Shown here: positions 1 to 11,713 of the stretch, one piece after another
How the letters are laid out: every line of letters starts with the position of its first letter
Position numbering within the stretch: the first letter of the stretch is position 1
Assembly: GCF_023715445.1 (NCBI RefSeq)
Contig: NZ_JAMBOD010000002.1
Location: 186,001-250,000 of the forward strand
From: Fictibacillus nanhaiensis
GTDB lineage: Bacteria > Bacillota > Bacilli > Bacillales > Fictibacillaceae
DNA: 64,000 nt
Reading direction: 5' to 3'
Notes under the pieces: model-generated
What the model was told of the DNA's origin: nothing
The model's input: only the letters and a program-made list of their open reading frames with translations
Databases searched by the model: none
Made by a program: the position numbers and the translations under genes

Positions 1-49
1 ACATGTTCTCAAGCAGCAATCTGTTAGGAACAAGCCTTTTATTTAAAAG

Positions 50-2650
<2,601 letters not shown>

Positions 2651-2741
2651 TCAATCATACATAAGGAATGGCGAAGGGTAGTCCCTATTCGGAAACTTGC
2701 TTCGCCATTATAAAAATCGTAATAAACAATGCTTGTTATGA

Positions 2742-2984
<243 letters not shown>

Positions 2985-3040
2985 TTAAAATTTTTATGAA
3001 AATTGGCTCCTGTGTATAGAAGCTTGATTTTTCCCGAAAA

Positions 3041-3751
<711 letters not shown>

Positions 3752-3757
3752 CTATGT

Positions 3758-4144
3758 TCACCTCTTTTCCTTTGGAGTGCGTGTAGCTTGAATTAGTGAA
3801 TCTATTAACATGATAATGTAGACCGACATTAATCCCACTACCACACTTAATAAATGAAAATGTTCCGGGTATTTCATTGCGATGAGCACCGCTAACCCTG
3901 CAAAGAGGAGTCTGGAAAGAGAACCGAGTGTTTTCACCCTTTTTTGCTGGATCACTGCTTGTCCCATTCTTTCAATCTTAGAATACATGCTCCAAAGATT
4001 GTAGAGACCGAAAACAGTTCCTAAAGCGAGTCCTAAAAAGATCGTTTTGTAGGGAGTGAAGGCATATCCGATAAATAGAAGCGAGAGAAGATATAATGTG
4101 TACTTTATGTATTTAAAAAACACCGATCGGTACTCATCCATCAT
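3758..4144 (-). CDS. atpI: ATP synthase I-type membrane protein
   Basis: Small membrane protein encoded ahead of the F0 genes in most Bacillus atp operons; the family is linked to c-ring assembly and, with AtpZ, to divalent cation transport. The 128 residues contain four likely hydrophobic segments (YTLYLLSLLFIGYAF, IFLGLALGTVFGLY, LLFAGLAVLIAM, LLSVVVGLMSVYIIM). Its start codon overlaps the stop of atpZ by four bases. Sequence conservation in this family is low, so the call leans on topology plus position. Confidence 0.9.
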   Translation of the reverse strand: MMDEYRSVFFKYIKYTLYLLSLLFIGYAFTPYKTIFLGLALGTVFGLYNLWSMYSKIERMGQAVIQQKRVKTLGSLSRLLFAGLAVLIAMKYPEHFHLLSVVVGLMSVYIIMLIDSLIQATRTPKEKR

Positions 4145-4365
4145 TGCCCATCCCCTGAAAACCTCGATATTAAACGGATCATCCCATAAACACCAGCGCC
4201 AAGACCAAGAAACAACCCGACGATGAGGAAGATTGGAAATTCATTGCCGATGTACTCATCCAGCCATTTCCCTCCAAAAAGTCCAATCAAAATACAGCCA
4301 ACAAGCTGAGAGAGAATGCCTGACATTAAAGCCATTGCTTTATAAGGCCGTTTCCCATTGCTCAT
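4141..4365 (-). CDS. atpZ: AtpZ/AtpI-family small membrane protein, first gene of the atp operon
   Basis: A 74-residue protein with two hydrophobic helices (MSGILSQLVGCILIGLFGGK and FLIVGLFLGLGAGVYGMI) separated by WLDEYIGNEFP, the usual layout of the small AtpZ/ATPase_gene1 family. The frame is open to 4476, but ATG 4365 (MSNGKRPYK) is preferred because the upstream extension is not conserved-looking and AAGGGG precedes the ATG by about ten bases. It overlaps atpI by four bases. Reported partner roles in Mg2+/Ca2+ transport come from family knowledge and are not visible here. Confidence 0.85.
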   Translation of the reverse strand: MSNGKRPYKAMALMSGILSQLVGCILIGLFGGKWLDEYIGNEFPIFLIVGLFLGLGAGVYGMIRLISRFSGDGQ

Positions 4366-4458
4366 AGATGTGGACCCCTTCCATATGGAAATAGGTAATT
4401 TTTTCTTAAAAAACCCTTGAAAAGACAAGAATGTAAACCTTACCATATTCCCTTTGTA

Positions 4459-4487
4459 AGAATACAATAGTGACATTTCTATGTCAA
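4459..4487 (-). promoter_or_regulatory. Sigma-A promoter of the atp operon
   Basis: On the minus strand, TTGACA (4487-4482) and TATTCT (4464-4459) are separated by exactly 17 bases. This gives a transcript start near 4452 and a leader of roughly 85 bases before atpZ. It is the only strong consensus match upstream of the operon. Confidence 0.75.
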
Positions 4488-4566
4488 CGACTTCCGGGAC
4501 GGTTTATTAAATAAATTGTGGAAATTTTGTGGCTTGTTTCAATGGTTTATTATTCACATTGTGTAC

Positions 4567-4572
4567 TATAAT
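4567..4572 (+). promoter_or_regulatory. Possible -10 element for the 4654 lipoprotein gene
   Basis: A perfect TATAAT lies 82 bases upstream of the lipoprotein start. No convincing -35 hexamer is seen at the right distance (GGTTTA at 17 bases), so this is only a candidate. Confidence 0.35.
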
Positions 4573-4653
4573 TGCCTACTTCTTCCATTCCCTGAATAAT
4601 TCCACCCATTTGATAAATACTTACATTAAATATATGGAAGGAGCTTGGTCATA

Positions 4654-5061
4654 ATGAAACAAAAACTCTTTATCTTATTTGCAGTAATTGCCGTTTTTGC
4701 TTCAGGCTGTATGAACAACGATAAAAAACCTGTGGAAGAGTCCCGCGACATGAGAAATAATGTCGAGCAGGATCGGAATAAACCGTTGAACGTCCAATAT
4801 AATGATCAGACACCAACAAACATGACTGATGTCGATTATGCAAAATGGGGTAGGATGGCTTTAGCTGAAACGAAAAAGAAGTATCCGGACAGTAAAATAA
4901 GCGATTATCAATATGACACAAGAAGGGTAGCACCAGATGGTACGATTACAGATTTCTTTGATTTCACTGTTTATCAGGACAATACGAAGCGCCTGGTAAA
5001 AGTCGGCGTTATGCATGATGATAACAAGCTGATGGATATGAAGTTTGAGGAAATGAGTTAA
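4654..5061 (+). CDS. Small lipoprotein, DUF3889-like
   Basis: A predicted lipoprotein of 135 residues: MKQK, a hydrophobic stretch, then lipobox FASGC with Cys at about residue 19. The mature part begins acidic and polar and then carries a compact domain starting DYAKWGRMALAETKKKYP. That resembles the YAKWG...ETKKKYP signature I associate with the DUF3889 (YqzG/YhdC-type) family; function unknown. The frame opens at a TTG at 4645, but that codon abuts GGAG. ATG 4654 lies ten bases downstream of AAGGAG and puts the signal peptide at the N terminus. Confidence 0.8.
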   Translation: MKQKLFILFAVIAVFASGCMNNDKKPVEESRDMRNNVEQDRNKPLNVQYNDQTPTNMTDVDYAKWGRMALAETKKKYPDSKISDYQYDTRRVAPDGTITDFFDFTVYQDNTKRLVKVGVMHDDNKLMDMKFEEMS

Positions 5062-5077
5062 ATACTTTGGCGAGGGG

Positions 5078-5105
5078 GGCTGACGGCTGTCAGCCTTCTT
5101 TTTTT
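5078..5105 (+). terminator. Rho-independent terminator after the lipoprotein gene
   Basis: Stem GGCTGAC/GTCAGCC with a four-base GGCT loop, followed by TTCTTTTTTT. It sits 17 bases after the stop codon and directly abuts the 5106 array. Confidence 0.85.
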
Positions 5106-5256
5106 GATTTTACGGTACGTGTTCTTTTATTTATTACACGTTCGCGCAAAATGTATCGGTTTTCGCTCAAAAACCCTAAGATACACTCAAGAAAGTCTTC
5201 CTGCGCTCAGAATCGTAAAGTTACGCTCAAAACACTGCAACTTACGCTCAAAAACA
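5106..5256 (+). repeat. CGCTCAAA array A1 (six units, 20-21 bp period)
   Basis: A conserved 37-base lead begins gattttacggtacgtgttct, then six cores related to CGCTCAAA start at 5143, 5164, 5184, 5204, 5224 and 5245. Spacings are 21, 20, 20, 20 and 21, with variable sequence between cores. The same lead and the same number of units occur at 8306 and 20067. The array fills most of the 312-base gap between the lipoprotein and upp, which are convergent. Short open frames crossing it are incidental because the period is not a multiple of three. Confidence 0.85.
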
Positions 5257-5310
5257 ATTTTGTTAGCCCTTTCTCAGCTTGAACAATAGCTTGAAATTGA
5301 TGAAAAATAA

Positions 5311-5368
5311 AAAAACTGACTCGACTGGGACATTTTCACCTTTAAATCAAGTCAGTTTTTATCTTTTT
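5311..5368 (-). terminator. Terminator of upp
   Basis: On the minus strand, ACTGACTTGA pairs with TCGAGTCAGT (one G-U pair) around a loop of about 22 bases, followed by a run of T. It lies just after the upp stop codon. Confidence 0.7.
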
Positions 5369-5373
5369 TTTGC

Positions 5374-6003
5374 TTATTTTGTTCCGAATAAACGGTCTCC
5401 AGCGTCACCTAGACCTGGTACGATGTATCCGTGGTCGTTTAGCTTTTCATCAAGTGCTGCTAAGAAGATATCCACATCAGGGTGCTCTTCCTGAATCACT
5501 TTTACACCTTCTGGAGCAGCAACTAAGCACATAAGCTTAATGTTTTTTGCACCGCGGTTTTTGATAGAAGTGATCGCTGCAGAAGCAGATCCGCCTGTAG
5601 CCAGCATTGGATCGATTACGATAAAATCGCGTTCTTCTACATCAGAAGGAAGCTTAACATAATATTCAATAGGTGTCAGGGTTTCCGGATCACGGTAAAG
5701 ACCAACGTGTCCTACTTTTGCCGCTGGAATCAGCTTCAGAATACCATCAACCATACCAAGACCTGCACGAAGGATAGGTACCAGCCCTAATTTTTTTCCG
5801 GCGATTGTTTTCATTGTCGCTTCAGCAACCGGCGTTTTTACCGTTACTTCCTGCAATGGAAGATCACGCGTAATTTCAAAAGCCATAAGTCCTGCCACTT
5901 CATCTACAAGCTCGCGAAATTCTTTTGTACCCGTACGTTCATCTCGAATGTATGTCAATTTATGCTGAATTAACGGATGATCAAGGACAAATACATTGCT
6001 CAT
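5374..6003 (-). CDS. upp: Uracil phosphoribosyltransferase
   Basis: Salvages uracil with PRPP to make UMP. The 209-residue protein (usual length) contains the PRPP-binding loop [12 protein letters not shown] and the C-terminal uracil-binding region [13 protein letters not shown], with substrate residues in [12 protein letters not shown]. Start ATG 6003 has GGAGAGGTG upstream. A strong promoter is found 60-90 bases upstream and a terminator follows, so it appears monocistronic here although it follows glyA. Confidence 0.97.
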   Translation of the reverse strand: MSNVFVLDHPLIQHKLTYIRDERTGTKEFRELVDEVAGLMAFEITRDLPLQEVTVKTPVAEATMKTIAGKKLGLVPILRAGLGMVDGILKLIPAAKVGHVGLYRDPETLTPIEYYVKLPSDVEERDFIVIDPMLATGGSASAAITSIKNRGAKNIKLMCLVAAPEGVKVIQEEHPDVDIFLAALDEKLNDHGYIVPGLGDAGDRLFGTK

Positions 6004-6062
6004 GTTAAAGCACCTCTCCTTTTATGTAACTGTTATTGTTGTTCGAAAAAAGCATCTCTAGC

Positions 6063-6091
6063 ATTGTACAGAAAAACATGGTGTACTTCAA
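6063..6091 (-). promoter_or_regulatory. Sigma-A promoter of upp
   Basis: Minus-strand TTGAAG (6091-6086), 17-base spacer, TACAAT (6068-6063). The transcript would start near 6056, about 50 bases ahead of the upp start codon. Confidence 0.65.
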
Positions 6092-6186
6092 GGAAAATCA
6101 GCGGTAATGTTGACGCAATTTTGACTCCAAATTTTTCATATCAGCCTCAACTGTTACTATTCCCCTTTTTCAGACGCGAAATCAAT

Positions 6187-6215
6187 AAAAAAGAAGATGG
6201 ATTATCTCCATCTTC
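6187..6215 (-). terminator. Terminator of glyA
   Basis: Perfect stem GAAGATGGA/TCCATCTTC with a five-base loop, followed on the minus strand by TTTTTTATT; 54 bases after the glyA stop. Confidence 0.8.
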
Positions 6216-6268
6216 AACATTCTTCTATTTAATGAACGTTTTGCAGAGGCAAACGCACATTTTCTTTT

Positions 6269-7504
6269 TTATTCGTACAACTTATATTTCCCTGCTAGCT
6301 TCTCAACGCGTGCTTCTGCATCTTTCAATACGTCAGCTTCTTCTACGTTCTTCAGTACTGAAGCCATGATTGATGCGATCTCATCCATATCTTCTTCCAC
6401 AAATCCGCGGGAAGTTACCGCAGCTGTTCCGATACGGATTCCGCTTGTTACAAACGGACTTTCATTATCAAACGGAATCGTATTTTTGTTTACCGTGATT
6501 CCGATATCATCCAACGCTTTTTCAGCCACTTTTCCTGTAAGAGCAAGCTCACTCACGTTGATTAAGATCAAGTGGTTGTCTGTTCCGTCAGAAACAAGCG
6601 TCAGTTCTTCTTTTTTCAATGACTCTGCAAGGCGCTTCGCGTTCTTCACGATTTGCTCTGCATAGCTCTTGAACTCATCTGTTAATACTTCACCGAACGA
6701 TACCGCTTTTGCAGCGATCACGTGCATTAAAGGACCGCCCTGGATACCTGGGAAGATAGACTTATCAATTTTTTTCGCATATTCTTCTTTACATAAAATC
6801 ATTCCGCCACGCGGTCCGCGAAGCGTTTTGTGTGTAGTTGTCGTTACAAAATCAGCATAAGGAACCGGATTTTGGTGAAGACCTGCTGCTACAAGTCCAG
6901 CGATGTGGGCCATGTCGACCATAAGGTAAGCTTCCACTTCATCCGCGATTTCACGGAATTTCGCAAAATCGATCGCACGAGGATACGCACTCGCACCTGC
7001 TACGATCAGCTTCGGACGGTGTTCAAGTGCCTTTTGGCGAACATCTTCGTAATCGATGACGTTCTTTTCTTTATCAACACCATACTCGACAAAGTTATAT
7101 TGAATCCCGGAAAAGTTAACGGCACTTCCATGAGTTAAGTGACCACCATGGGAAAGGTTCATCCCGAGCACAGTGTCACCTTGTTCTAAAATCGTGAAGT
7201 AAACGGCCATGTTTGCTTGTGCACCAGAGTGTGGTTGAACGTTAGCGTGTTCTGCGCCAAAAATTTTCTTCGCGCGGTCTCTCGCCAGGTTCTCCACAAC
7301 ATCAACGTGTTCACATCCACCATAATAGCGTCTTGACGGGTAGCCTTCTGCGTATTTATTCGTTAAAACGGAGCCTTGTGCTTCCATTACGGCTTGGCTT
7401 ACAAAGTTTTCAGAAGCAATCAACTCTATTTTTGTACGCTGGCGGTGCAGTTCGTCCATGATGGATTGGTAGACTTCTTGATCAGCTGTTTTCAAATGGT
7501 TCAA
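6269..7504 (-). CDS. glyA: Serine hydroxymethyltransferase
   Basis: PLP enzyme that converts serine and tetrahydrofolate to glycine and methylene-tetrahydrofolate, feeding one-carbon metabolism. It has 411 residues, typical for Bacillus. The PLP lysine lies in [15 protein letters not shown], the substrate-loop Tyr residues in [13 protein letters not shown], and IELIASENF is near the N terminus. The start is TTG 7504 with GGGGGAAG ten bases ahead, matching the N-terminal length of homologues. Confidence 0.97.
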   Translation of the reverse strand: MNHLKTADQEVYQSIMDELHRQRTKIELIASENFVSQAVMEAQGSVLTNKYAEGYPSRRYYGGCEHVDVVENLARDRAKKIFGAEHANVQPHSGAQANMAVYFTILEQGDTVLGMNLSHGGHLTHGSAVNFSGIQYNFVEYGVDKEKNVIDYEDVRQKALEHRPKLIVAGASAYPRAIDFAKFREIADEVEAYLMVDMAHIAGLVAAGLHQNPVPYADFVTTTTHKTLRGPRGGMILCKEEYAKKIDKSIFPGIQGGPLMHVIAAKAVSFGEVLTDEFKSYAEQIVKNAKRLAESLKKEELTLVSDGTDNHLILINVSELALTGKVAEKALDDIGITVNKNTIPFDNESPFVTSGIRIGTAAVTSRGFVEEDMDEIASIMASVLKNVEEADVLKDAEARVEKLAGKYKLYE

Positions 7505-7559
7505 TTTCGCTTCCCCCTTACCTTATGTGAAAAGTATTTTGATTGTAACATACCCTTCT

Positions 7560-7588
7560 ATCTTACACATTTATCCCTTCACTTGTAA
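7560..7588 (-). promoter_or_regulatory. Candidate sigma-A promoter of glyA
   Basis: Minus-strand TTACAA (7588-7583) and TAAGAT (7565-7560) are 17 bases apart, about 56 bases upstream of the TTG start. A nearby TACAAT is an alternative -10. Confidence 0.5.
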
Positions 7589-7704
7589 GGGGAAATGCAT
7601 ATTCTTTCACAAAGTGTGAAAATTCATTTTATTTGATAGGTCTGAACATGGTATGATGATACTCATAGAGAGAGATAGTAGATTTAAAAGGGGTGTCATA
7701 CAGC

Positions 7705-8151
7705 ATGATGAAAAAGTGGTTTGGAGCGAGTCTTCTTGTACTTGTGCTTGCACTTGCTGGCTGCAGCGAAGAAAAAGCAAAGCCAGAAGAAAAACCAAAG
7801 ACTGAACAAACGAAAGAGAAAACAGCTTCTGATGATATAGCCAATCAGCAGGCTAAAATTATTAAAAACATGCAGAAAAATGCAGTTGAACTAGATCCAA
7901 AAGCATTGGAATCCGACCCTAAAGCCTATGAGAAAAAAGTTATTAAAGCGGTTGGTACCGTTCATTCCGAAGTTGAAAATGGAATGGGCGGAAGCTTTGA
8001 ACTTAAAGTAGGAGAAACAAATTTTAAGGTTATGAACTTTACAATGGGTAAAGTTGCACCTGGCTCTGACATCATCGTCTACGGAAATATTAAGACAGGT
8101 AAAGATGCGAAATCAGGTCTTCCGATGATCAATGCTACTTATATTGAATAG
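7705..8151 (+). CDS. Small lipoprotein with a possible OB-fold domain
   Basis: Predicted lipoprotein of 148 residues. Met-Met-Lys-Lys is followed by a hydrophobic core and lipobox ALAGC, then a Lys/Glu-rich linker (EEKAKPEEKPKTEQTKEK). The folded part (from about residue 65) has alternating beta-like segments, KKVIKAVGTVHSEVENG ... FKVMNF ... DIIVYGNIKTG, reminiscent of the OB-fold tRNA_anti-like family; this is a fold guess. ATG 7705 follows AAAGGGG by about ten bases; a GTG at 7693 is inside that ribosome site. Role unknown. Confidence 0.75.
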   Translation: MMKKWFGASLLVLVLALAGCSEEKAKPEEKPKTEQTKEKTASDDIANQQAKIIKNMQKNAVELDPKALESDPKAYEKKVIKAVGTVHSEVENGMGGSFELKVGETNFKVMNFTMGKVAPGSDIIVYGNIKTGKDAKSGLPMINATYIE

Positions 8152-8156
8152 AAAAA

Positions 8157-8209
8157 GGGGCTGGTCCAAAAGTTAGTAAACATACTTTTGGCAGCCCTGT
8201 TTTTTTTAG
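8157..8209 (+). terminator. Strong terminator after the 7705 lipoprotein
   Basis: Long stem GGGCTGGTCCAAAAGT/ACTTTTGGCAGCCC (one bulged position), ten-base loop, then TTTTTTTT. Confidence 0.9.
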
Positions 8210-8219
8210 AAAAAAATTA

Positions 8220-8556
8220 ACAGCCTCTCTTTTTGGCCAATATCAGTTTGGCAGACGAGAATCGGAAGTATCGTTTCAAATCCAAACCCCTTCCCTAATT
8301 GATGCGATTTTACGGTACGTGTTCTTATATTTATTACACGTTCGCTCAGAATCACCGAGTTTCGCTCAAAAAAGCCGATCTACGCTCAAAATCCTTTTTC
8401 TTCGCTCAAACTGCCTTTCGTTTCGCTCAAAATCTCCTTTTTTCGCTCAAAGTAACTAAAAACGAAGAAAGAATTGGAGGGGGGCAACCGCACGTCCCGC
8501 AAAAAGCGAGCATAAATCCGGTATCGGAAATCAACTGCTTCCAAAAGCAATAAAGT
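8220..8556 (+). repeat. Composite repeat: palindromic-element flanks enclosing CGCTCAAA array A2
   Basis: The 37-base lead starts at 8306 and six CGCTCA(A/G)A cores start at 8343, 8363, 8383, 8403, 8424 and 8444 (spacings 20, 20, 20, 21, 20). The left flank (about 8240-8275, cagtttggcagacgag...) and right flank (about 8480-8550, ending ggaaatcaactgcttccaaa) match, base for base in many places, the flanks of the array at 20067. They also resemble the two ends of the palindromic repeats at 40915 and 57775. The unit fills the 461-base gap between the lipoprotein and gntK, which converge. Confidence 0.8.
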
Positions 8557-8562
8557 CTGCTA

Positions 8563-8612
8563 AAACAGCCTTAGAAAAAGAGCCGGCTGCATCTGCCCGC
8601 TCTCTTTTTCAT
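8563..8612 (-). terminator. Possible terminator of the gntPK transcript
   Basis: On the minus strand a GAGAGC-GGGCAGATGCAGCC-GGCTCTTTTTCT segment follows the gntK stop. A short stem (AGAGC/GCTCT) precedes a T-rich tract. Weak but plausible. Confidence 0.4.
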
Positions 8613-10136
8613 TTATTTTGAAACTCGATTCTGAAACTCATGAATCGCTTTGTATTGGGATTCCATCGTTTTTGACAGGCTTTGGTAGATTTCAAACAAT
8701 TCTTCATAGGTCTCTTTATATTCAGGATTTGGCAGTACCTTCCCATATTGCTTCGTCTCTTCAGCCACTTCTTGTAAAACTTCTGATTCACCGATCGCAA
8801 ATCTTCCAAGCTGAACTGCTCCAAGGCATGAGCTTTCGGTATGTTCAGGAATGCTTACTTCCTTCTGGAATACATCGGCTAAAATCTGCTTCCAAACCCG
8901 TGAATTTGTAAAGCCGCCAGTGGCTAGGATTTTTACCTCGGCTTGTTCTTGTGCTTGCGTTTTAACGAGGCTATAAACCTGATACAGATTGAAGATCGTT
9001 CCCTCTAGGACCGCGCGAACCATCTGATCTTTTTTATGGCGAAGCGTTAAACCGATAAATGAACCTTTTGCCTGGGCATCCCATAATGGTGCACGCTCAC
9101 CCGTTAAATGCGGCAGGAACACCAATCCATCACTCCCAGGCAGCGCCGCCTCAGCCCGACGAGAAAGCTCTTCATATGAACCTTCGATTTCCTTTTCATG
9201 AAAAAGGTCATGAACCCACTGAAACGCGATTCCCCCGTTATTAACAGGACCGCCTGATACCCAATGATTTTCAGTCAGTGGATAACAAAACGTTCTTCCT
9301 TCAATGTCGAGTACAGGAGTCGTGGAAGTTGTACGTATCGCTCCGCTCGTTCCAATCGTTACGGCAACATCACCTGGCGAGATCGCTCCTACACCTAAAT
9401 TGGATAATGGACCGTCAGTAGCGCCGATTACCACTTTTACAGACGGATCGAGTCCGCTTTCTTTTGCAAGAGTTTCAGAAAGCCCGTTCCAATAAAACGT
9501 TGTCGGCTGAATCGATGGCAGTCGAGCAGCCGTTACTTCCGCCATCTGCAGCGCTTCTTCATCCCACGTTAGAGTTTTCATATTCCATAGACCCATGGCA
9601 GCAGCCGACGCATAATCCGTTGCCCACTCACCGAACCAGCGATACAGTATGTAATCTTTTATGCCGACAAATTTATCGGCTTTTTGAAAAATCTCCGGAT
9701 ATTCATTCTTGAGCCATTGCAATTTAAACAATGGTGTCATCGGATGCAGAGGCACGCCTGTCCGTTTATAAAGGTCAATAGCTTCAGGGCTTGATTTTAC
9801 CGCAAAAGCATACGATTCACTGCGTGTATCTGCCCATGTGATGCTGTTCGTTAGCGGTTTTCCGTCCGCATCCACCGCAATTAAAGAATGCATCGCTGTA
9901 CTGAACGAGATAAAGCCGACTTTACCAGCCAGGTCCCCGCTCTTCCTCACCGTTTCCCTTAACGAATAGACGACAGCTTCAAAGATCTCATCCGGATTTT
10001 GTTCAGCCGCACCTGGTTCTTCAGCAAGCAGCGGGTAGCTTTTTGCATGATGAGCAACAGCTGCTCCTTTTTCGTCAAAAAGAACTACCTTCGTGCTCGT
10101 TGTTCCTATATCAATGCCGATCGCATAACTTTTCAA
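8613..10136 (-). CDS. gntK: Gluconokinase, FGGY family
   Basis: Phosphorylates gluconate to 6-phosphogluconate for the pentose phosphate pathway. The 507 residues have the FGGY/actin-like ATPase layout: N-terminal IGIDIGTTSTKVVLFDE phosphate loop, catalytic-Asp region GATDGPLSNLGVGAI, and C-terminal ILATGGFTNSRVWKQI adenosine motif. The substrate assignment rests on its overall likeness to Bacillus GntK and on the gluconate permease gene directly upstream; xylulokinase would be the alternative. Start TTG 10136 follows AAAGGAG by nine bases. Confidence 0.9.
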   Translation of the reverse strand: MKSYAIGIDIGTTSTKVVLFDEKGAAVAHHAKSYPLLAEEPGAAEQNPDEIFEAVVYSLRETVRKSGDLAGKVGFISFSTAMHSLIAVDADGKPLTNSITWADTRSESYAFAVKSSPEAIDLYKRTGVPLHPMTPLFKLQWLKNEYPEIFQKADKFVGIKDYILYRWFGEWATDYASAAAMGLWNMKTLTWDEEALQMAEVTAARLPSIQPTTFYWNGLSETLAKESGLDPSVKVVIGATDGPLSNLGVGAISPGDVAVTIGTSGAIRTTSTTPVLDIEGRTFCYPLTENHWVSGGPVNNGGIAFQWVHDLFHEKEIEGSYEELSRRAEAALPGSDGLVFLPHLTGERAPLWDAQAKGSFIGLTLRHKKDQMVRAVLEGTIFNLYQVYSLVKTQAQEQAEVKILATGGFTNSRVWKQILADVFQKEVSIPEHTESSCLGAVQLGRFAIGESEVLQEVAEETKQYGKVLPNPEYKETYEELFEIYQSLSKTMESQYKAIHEFQNRVSK

Positions 10137-10167
10137 TCGTATTTTCTCCTTTCAAACCGTTCACAAA

Positions 10168-10199
10168 AGGGAGCAGCATTAGTATGCCCTCCCTCAGCA
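10168..10199 (-). terminator. Hairpin between gntP and gntK
   Basis: Minus strand AGGGAG-GGCAT-acta-ATGCT-GCTCCCT followed by TTTTGTG. Could be a weak terminator or a processing site that lowers gntK relative to gntP. Confidence 0.45.
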
Positions 10200-10212
10200 A
10201 TCCACTATCCTA

Positions 10213-11556
10213 CTACTGTATAAAGAATCCTAATACAAACACAACTGCAAATCCAGTTAACGCAATAATGGTTTCCATCACTGTCCAAGAACGTAATGTA
10301 TCTTTTACGTCTAATCCGAAGTAACGGTTAACAAGCCAGAACCCTGAGTCGTTAACGTGTGAAAGAATGGTCGCACCTGCAGCGATCGCGATAACAATCA
10401 AGCCTAGCACCGGTCCTTCTAAGCCTAGGGTGTCAATTAGCGGAGAGATCAATCCAGCCGCTGTAACCATTGCAACTGTTGCTGAACCTTGTGCTACACG
10501 AACGATCGATGCGATTAAGAATGCCAACAAGATTGGCGGCAATGCAGAACCTGCCATCATATCACCTAAGACTTCCCCAACACCTGAATCAATTAAGATC
10601 TGTTTGAATACTCCACCTGCACCAGTAACTAAGATGATAATCCCAGCTGGCTCCAGCGCTTTTGTTGCGATGCTCTGAATCTCGTCACCGCTGTAACCTC
10701 TTCTTACACCTAAGAAGTAGAATGCAAGCAATGTTGCGATGATCAACGCTACAAATGGATGGCCTAAGAATGTCAGAACAGCACGTACTGTATTTTTTTC
10801 TTCCAATAAAACCCCTGATACCGTGTTCGCTAAAATCAATACGAGGGGAATGAAGATTAAGCTTGCGATCATTGCAAAGCTCGGAAGCTCTTTGTCGTAT
10901 TGCTTTTCTTCAAGCTGCATATAATCCGGAACTGAAACGTGAATCTTTTTCGCGATATATCTACCGAAAACAGGTCCCGCTAGAATCGCAGAAGGAATAC
11001 CTGCTAAAACACCAAACAGTATAACCCAGCCAAGCTCAGCTCCTAAAAGATCAGCAACCGCGATTGGTCCTGGCGTTGGCGGTACAAAACTGTGTGTAAC
11101 CGCAAGTCCTGCTAAAAGCGGAATTCCGTAATAAAGTAATGAACGGCCTGTCTTCTTCGCTAACCCATAAACGATCGGAACTAGAATAATGAAACCAACA
11201 TCGAAGAATACAGGAATGGCAACGAGGAACCCTGTCAATGTTAACGCCCACTGCGCTTTATCCTGACCGAATTTTTTTACCAATGTTTGCGCAAGTCTTT
11301 CAGCACCGCCTGACACTTCAAGCATCTGTCCAAACATCGCACCAAGTCCAACAACTACTGCTACGAAACCGAGGGTCCCGCCCATTCCGTTCGTGATGGA
11401 CTCTATGACTTTATTAAGCGGCATGCCAGCAGAAATACCTACCAGCAAGGAAACGAGCAGCAGCGCAACAAATGCATGCAGCTTCGTTCGGATAACTAAA
11501 AATAAAAGTGCAAAAACACCGAGTAAAGCAACGAGAATCAGTGTAGATCCTGACAT
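10213..11556 (-). CDS. gntP: Gluconate permease, GntP family
   Basis: Proton symporter for gluconate uptake. It has 447 residues with 12-14 hydrophobic segments and the family segments FVPPTPGPIAVADLLGA and ILSHVNDSGFWLVNRYFG near the C terminus. The frame extends to 11592, but ATG 11556 (MSGSTLILVALLG) follows AAGGATGG and matches the family N terminus. Transcribed ahead of gntK and divergent from the RpiR-type regulator. A cre site and candidate operators lie in the shared upstream region. Confidence 0.93.
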   Translation of the reverse strand: MSGSTLILVALLGVFALLFLVIRTKLHAFVALLLVSLLVGISAGMPLNKVIESITNGMGGTLGFVAVVVGLGAMFGQMLEVSGGAERLAQTLVKKFGQDKAQWALTLTGFLVAIPVFFDVGFIILVPIVYGLAKKTGRSLLYYGIPLLAGLAVTHSFVPPTPGPIAVADLLGAELGWVILFGVLAGIPSAILAGPVFGRYIAKKIHVSVPDYMQLEEKQYDKELPSFAMIASLIFIPLVLILANTVSGVLLEEKNTVRAVLTFLGHPFVALIIATLLAFYFLGVRRGYSGDEIQSIATKALEPAGIIILVTGAGGVFKQILIDSGVGEVLGDMMAGSALPPILLAFLIASIVRVAQGSATVAMVTAAGLISPLIDTLGLEGPVLGLIVIAIAAGATILSHVNDSGFWLVNRYFGLDVKDTLRSWTVMETIIALTGFAVVFVLGFFIQ

Positions 11557-11572
11557 ATGTATCCATCCTTTA

Positions 11573-11629
11573 TGTAATAAAATTTTTTTCATGTAAGGGT
11601 ATCTTATAATAAAATTTTTTTATTGTAAA
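11573..11629. promoter_or_regulatory. Paired AT-rich repeats, candidate operators for the RpiR-type regulator
   Basis: Two similar imperfect palindromes, TGTAATAAAATTTTTTTCAT (from 11573) and TTATAATAAAATTTTTTTAT (from 11605), start 32 bases apart, about three helical turns. The second overlaps the promoter spacer and the first covers the likely transcript start. That placement suits repression; the binding protein is inferred from the adjacent regulator gene. Confidence 0.5.
11601..11629 (-). promoter_or_regulatory. Candidate promoter of gntPK
   Basis: Minus-strand TTTACA (11629-11624) and TAAGAT (11606-11601) are 17 bases apart. Start near 11594, about 38 bases ahead of gntP. Confidence 0.55.
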
Positions 11630-11637
11630 CGTTTTCA
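11623..11637. promoter_or_regulatory. cre site (CcpA) overlapping the gntPK -35
   Basis: TTGTAAACGTTTTCA matches the cre consensus WTGNAANCGNWNNCW at every defined position. It overlaps the -35 of the gntPK promoter, so carbon catabolite repression of gluconate use is expected. Confidence 0.75.
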
Positions 11638-11713
11638 AGAAAATTATTTTCAATCCTCTATTCTTAAGCTACACTGATTGTAATAACCTTTTCTTTATTT
11701 GAGGAGTCTGCCT

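Noticed and set aside
5106-5256. CRISPR-like spaced repeats (also at 8306, 13121, 20067, 34952, 44365)
   Set aside because: The repeated unit is only 8-9 bases with 12-13 base fillers, there are at most six units, cores vary, and no cas gene is in the window.
8299-8553. Open frame through the composite repeat
   Set aside because: It crosses the 20-base-period array, shifts frame in every unit, and the homologous copy at 20067 does not keep an equivalent frame.
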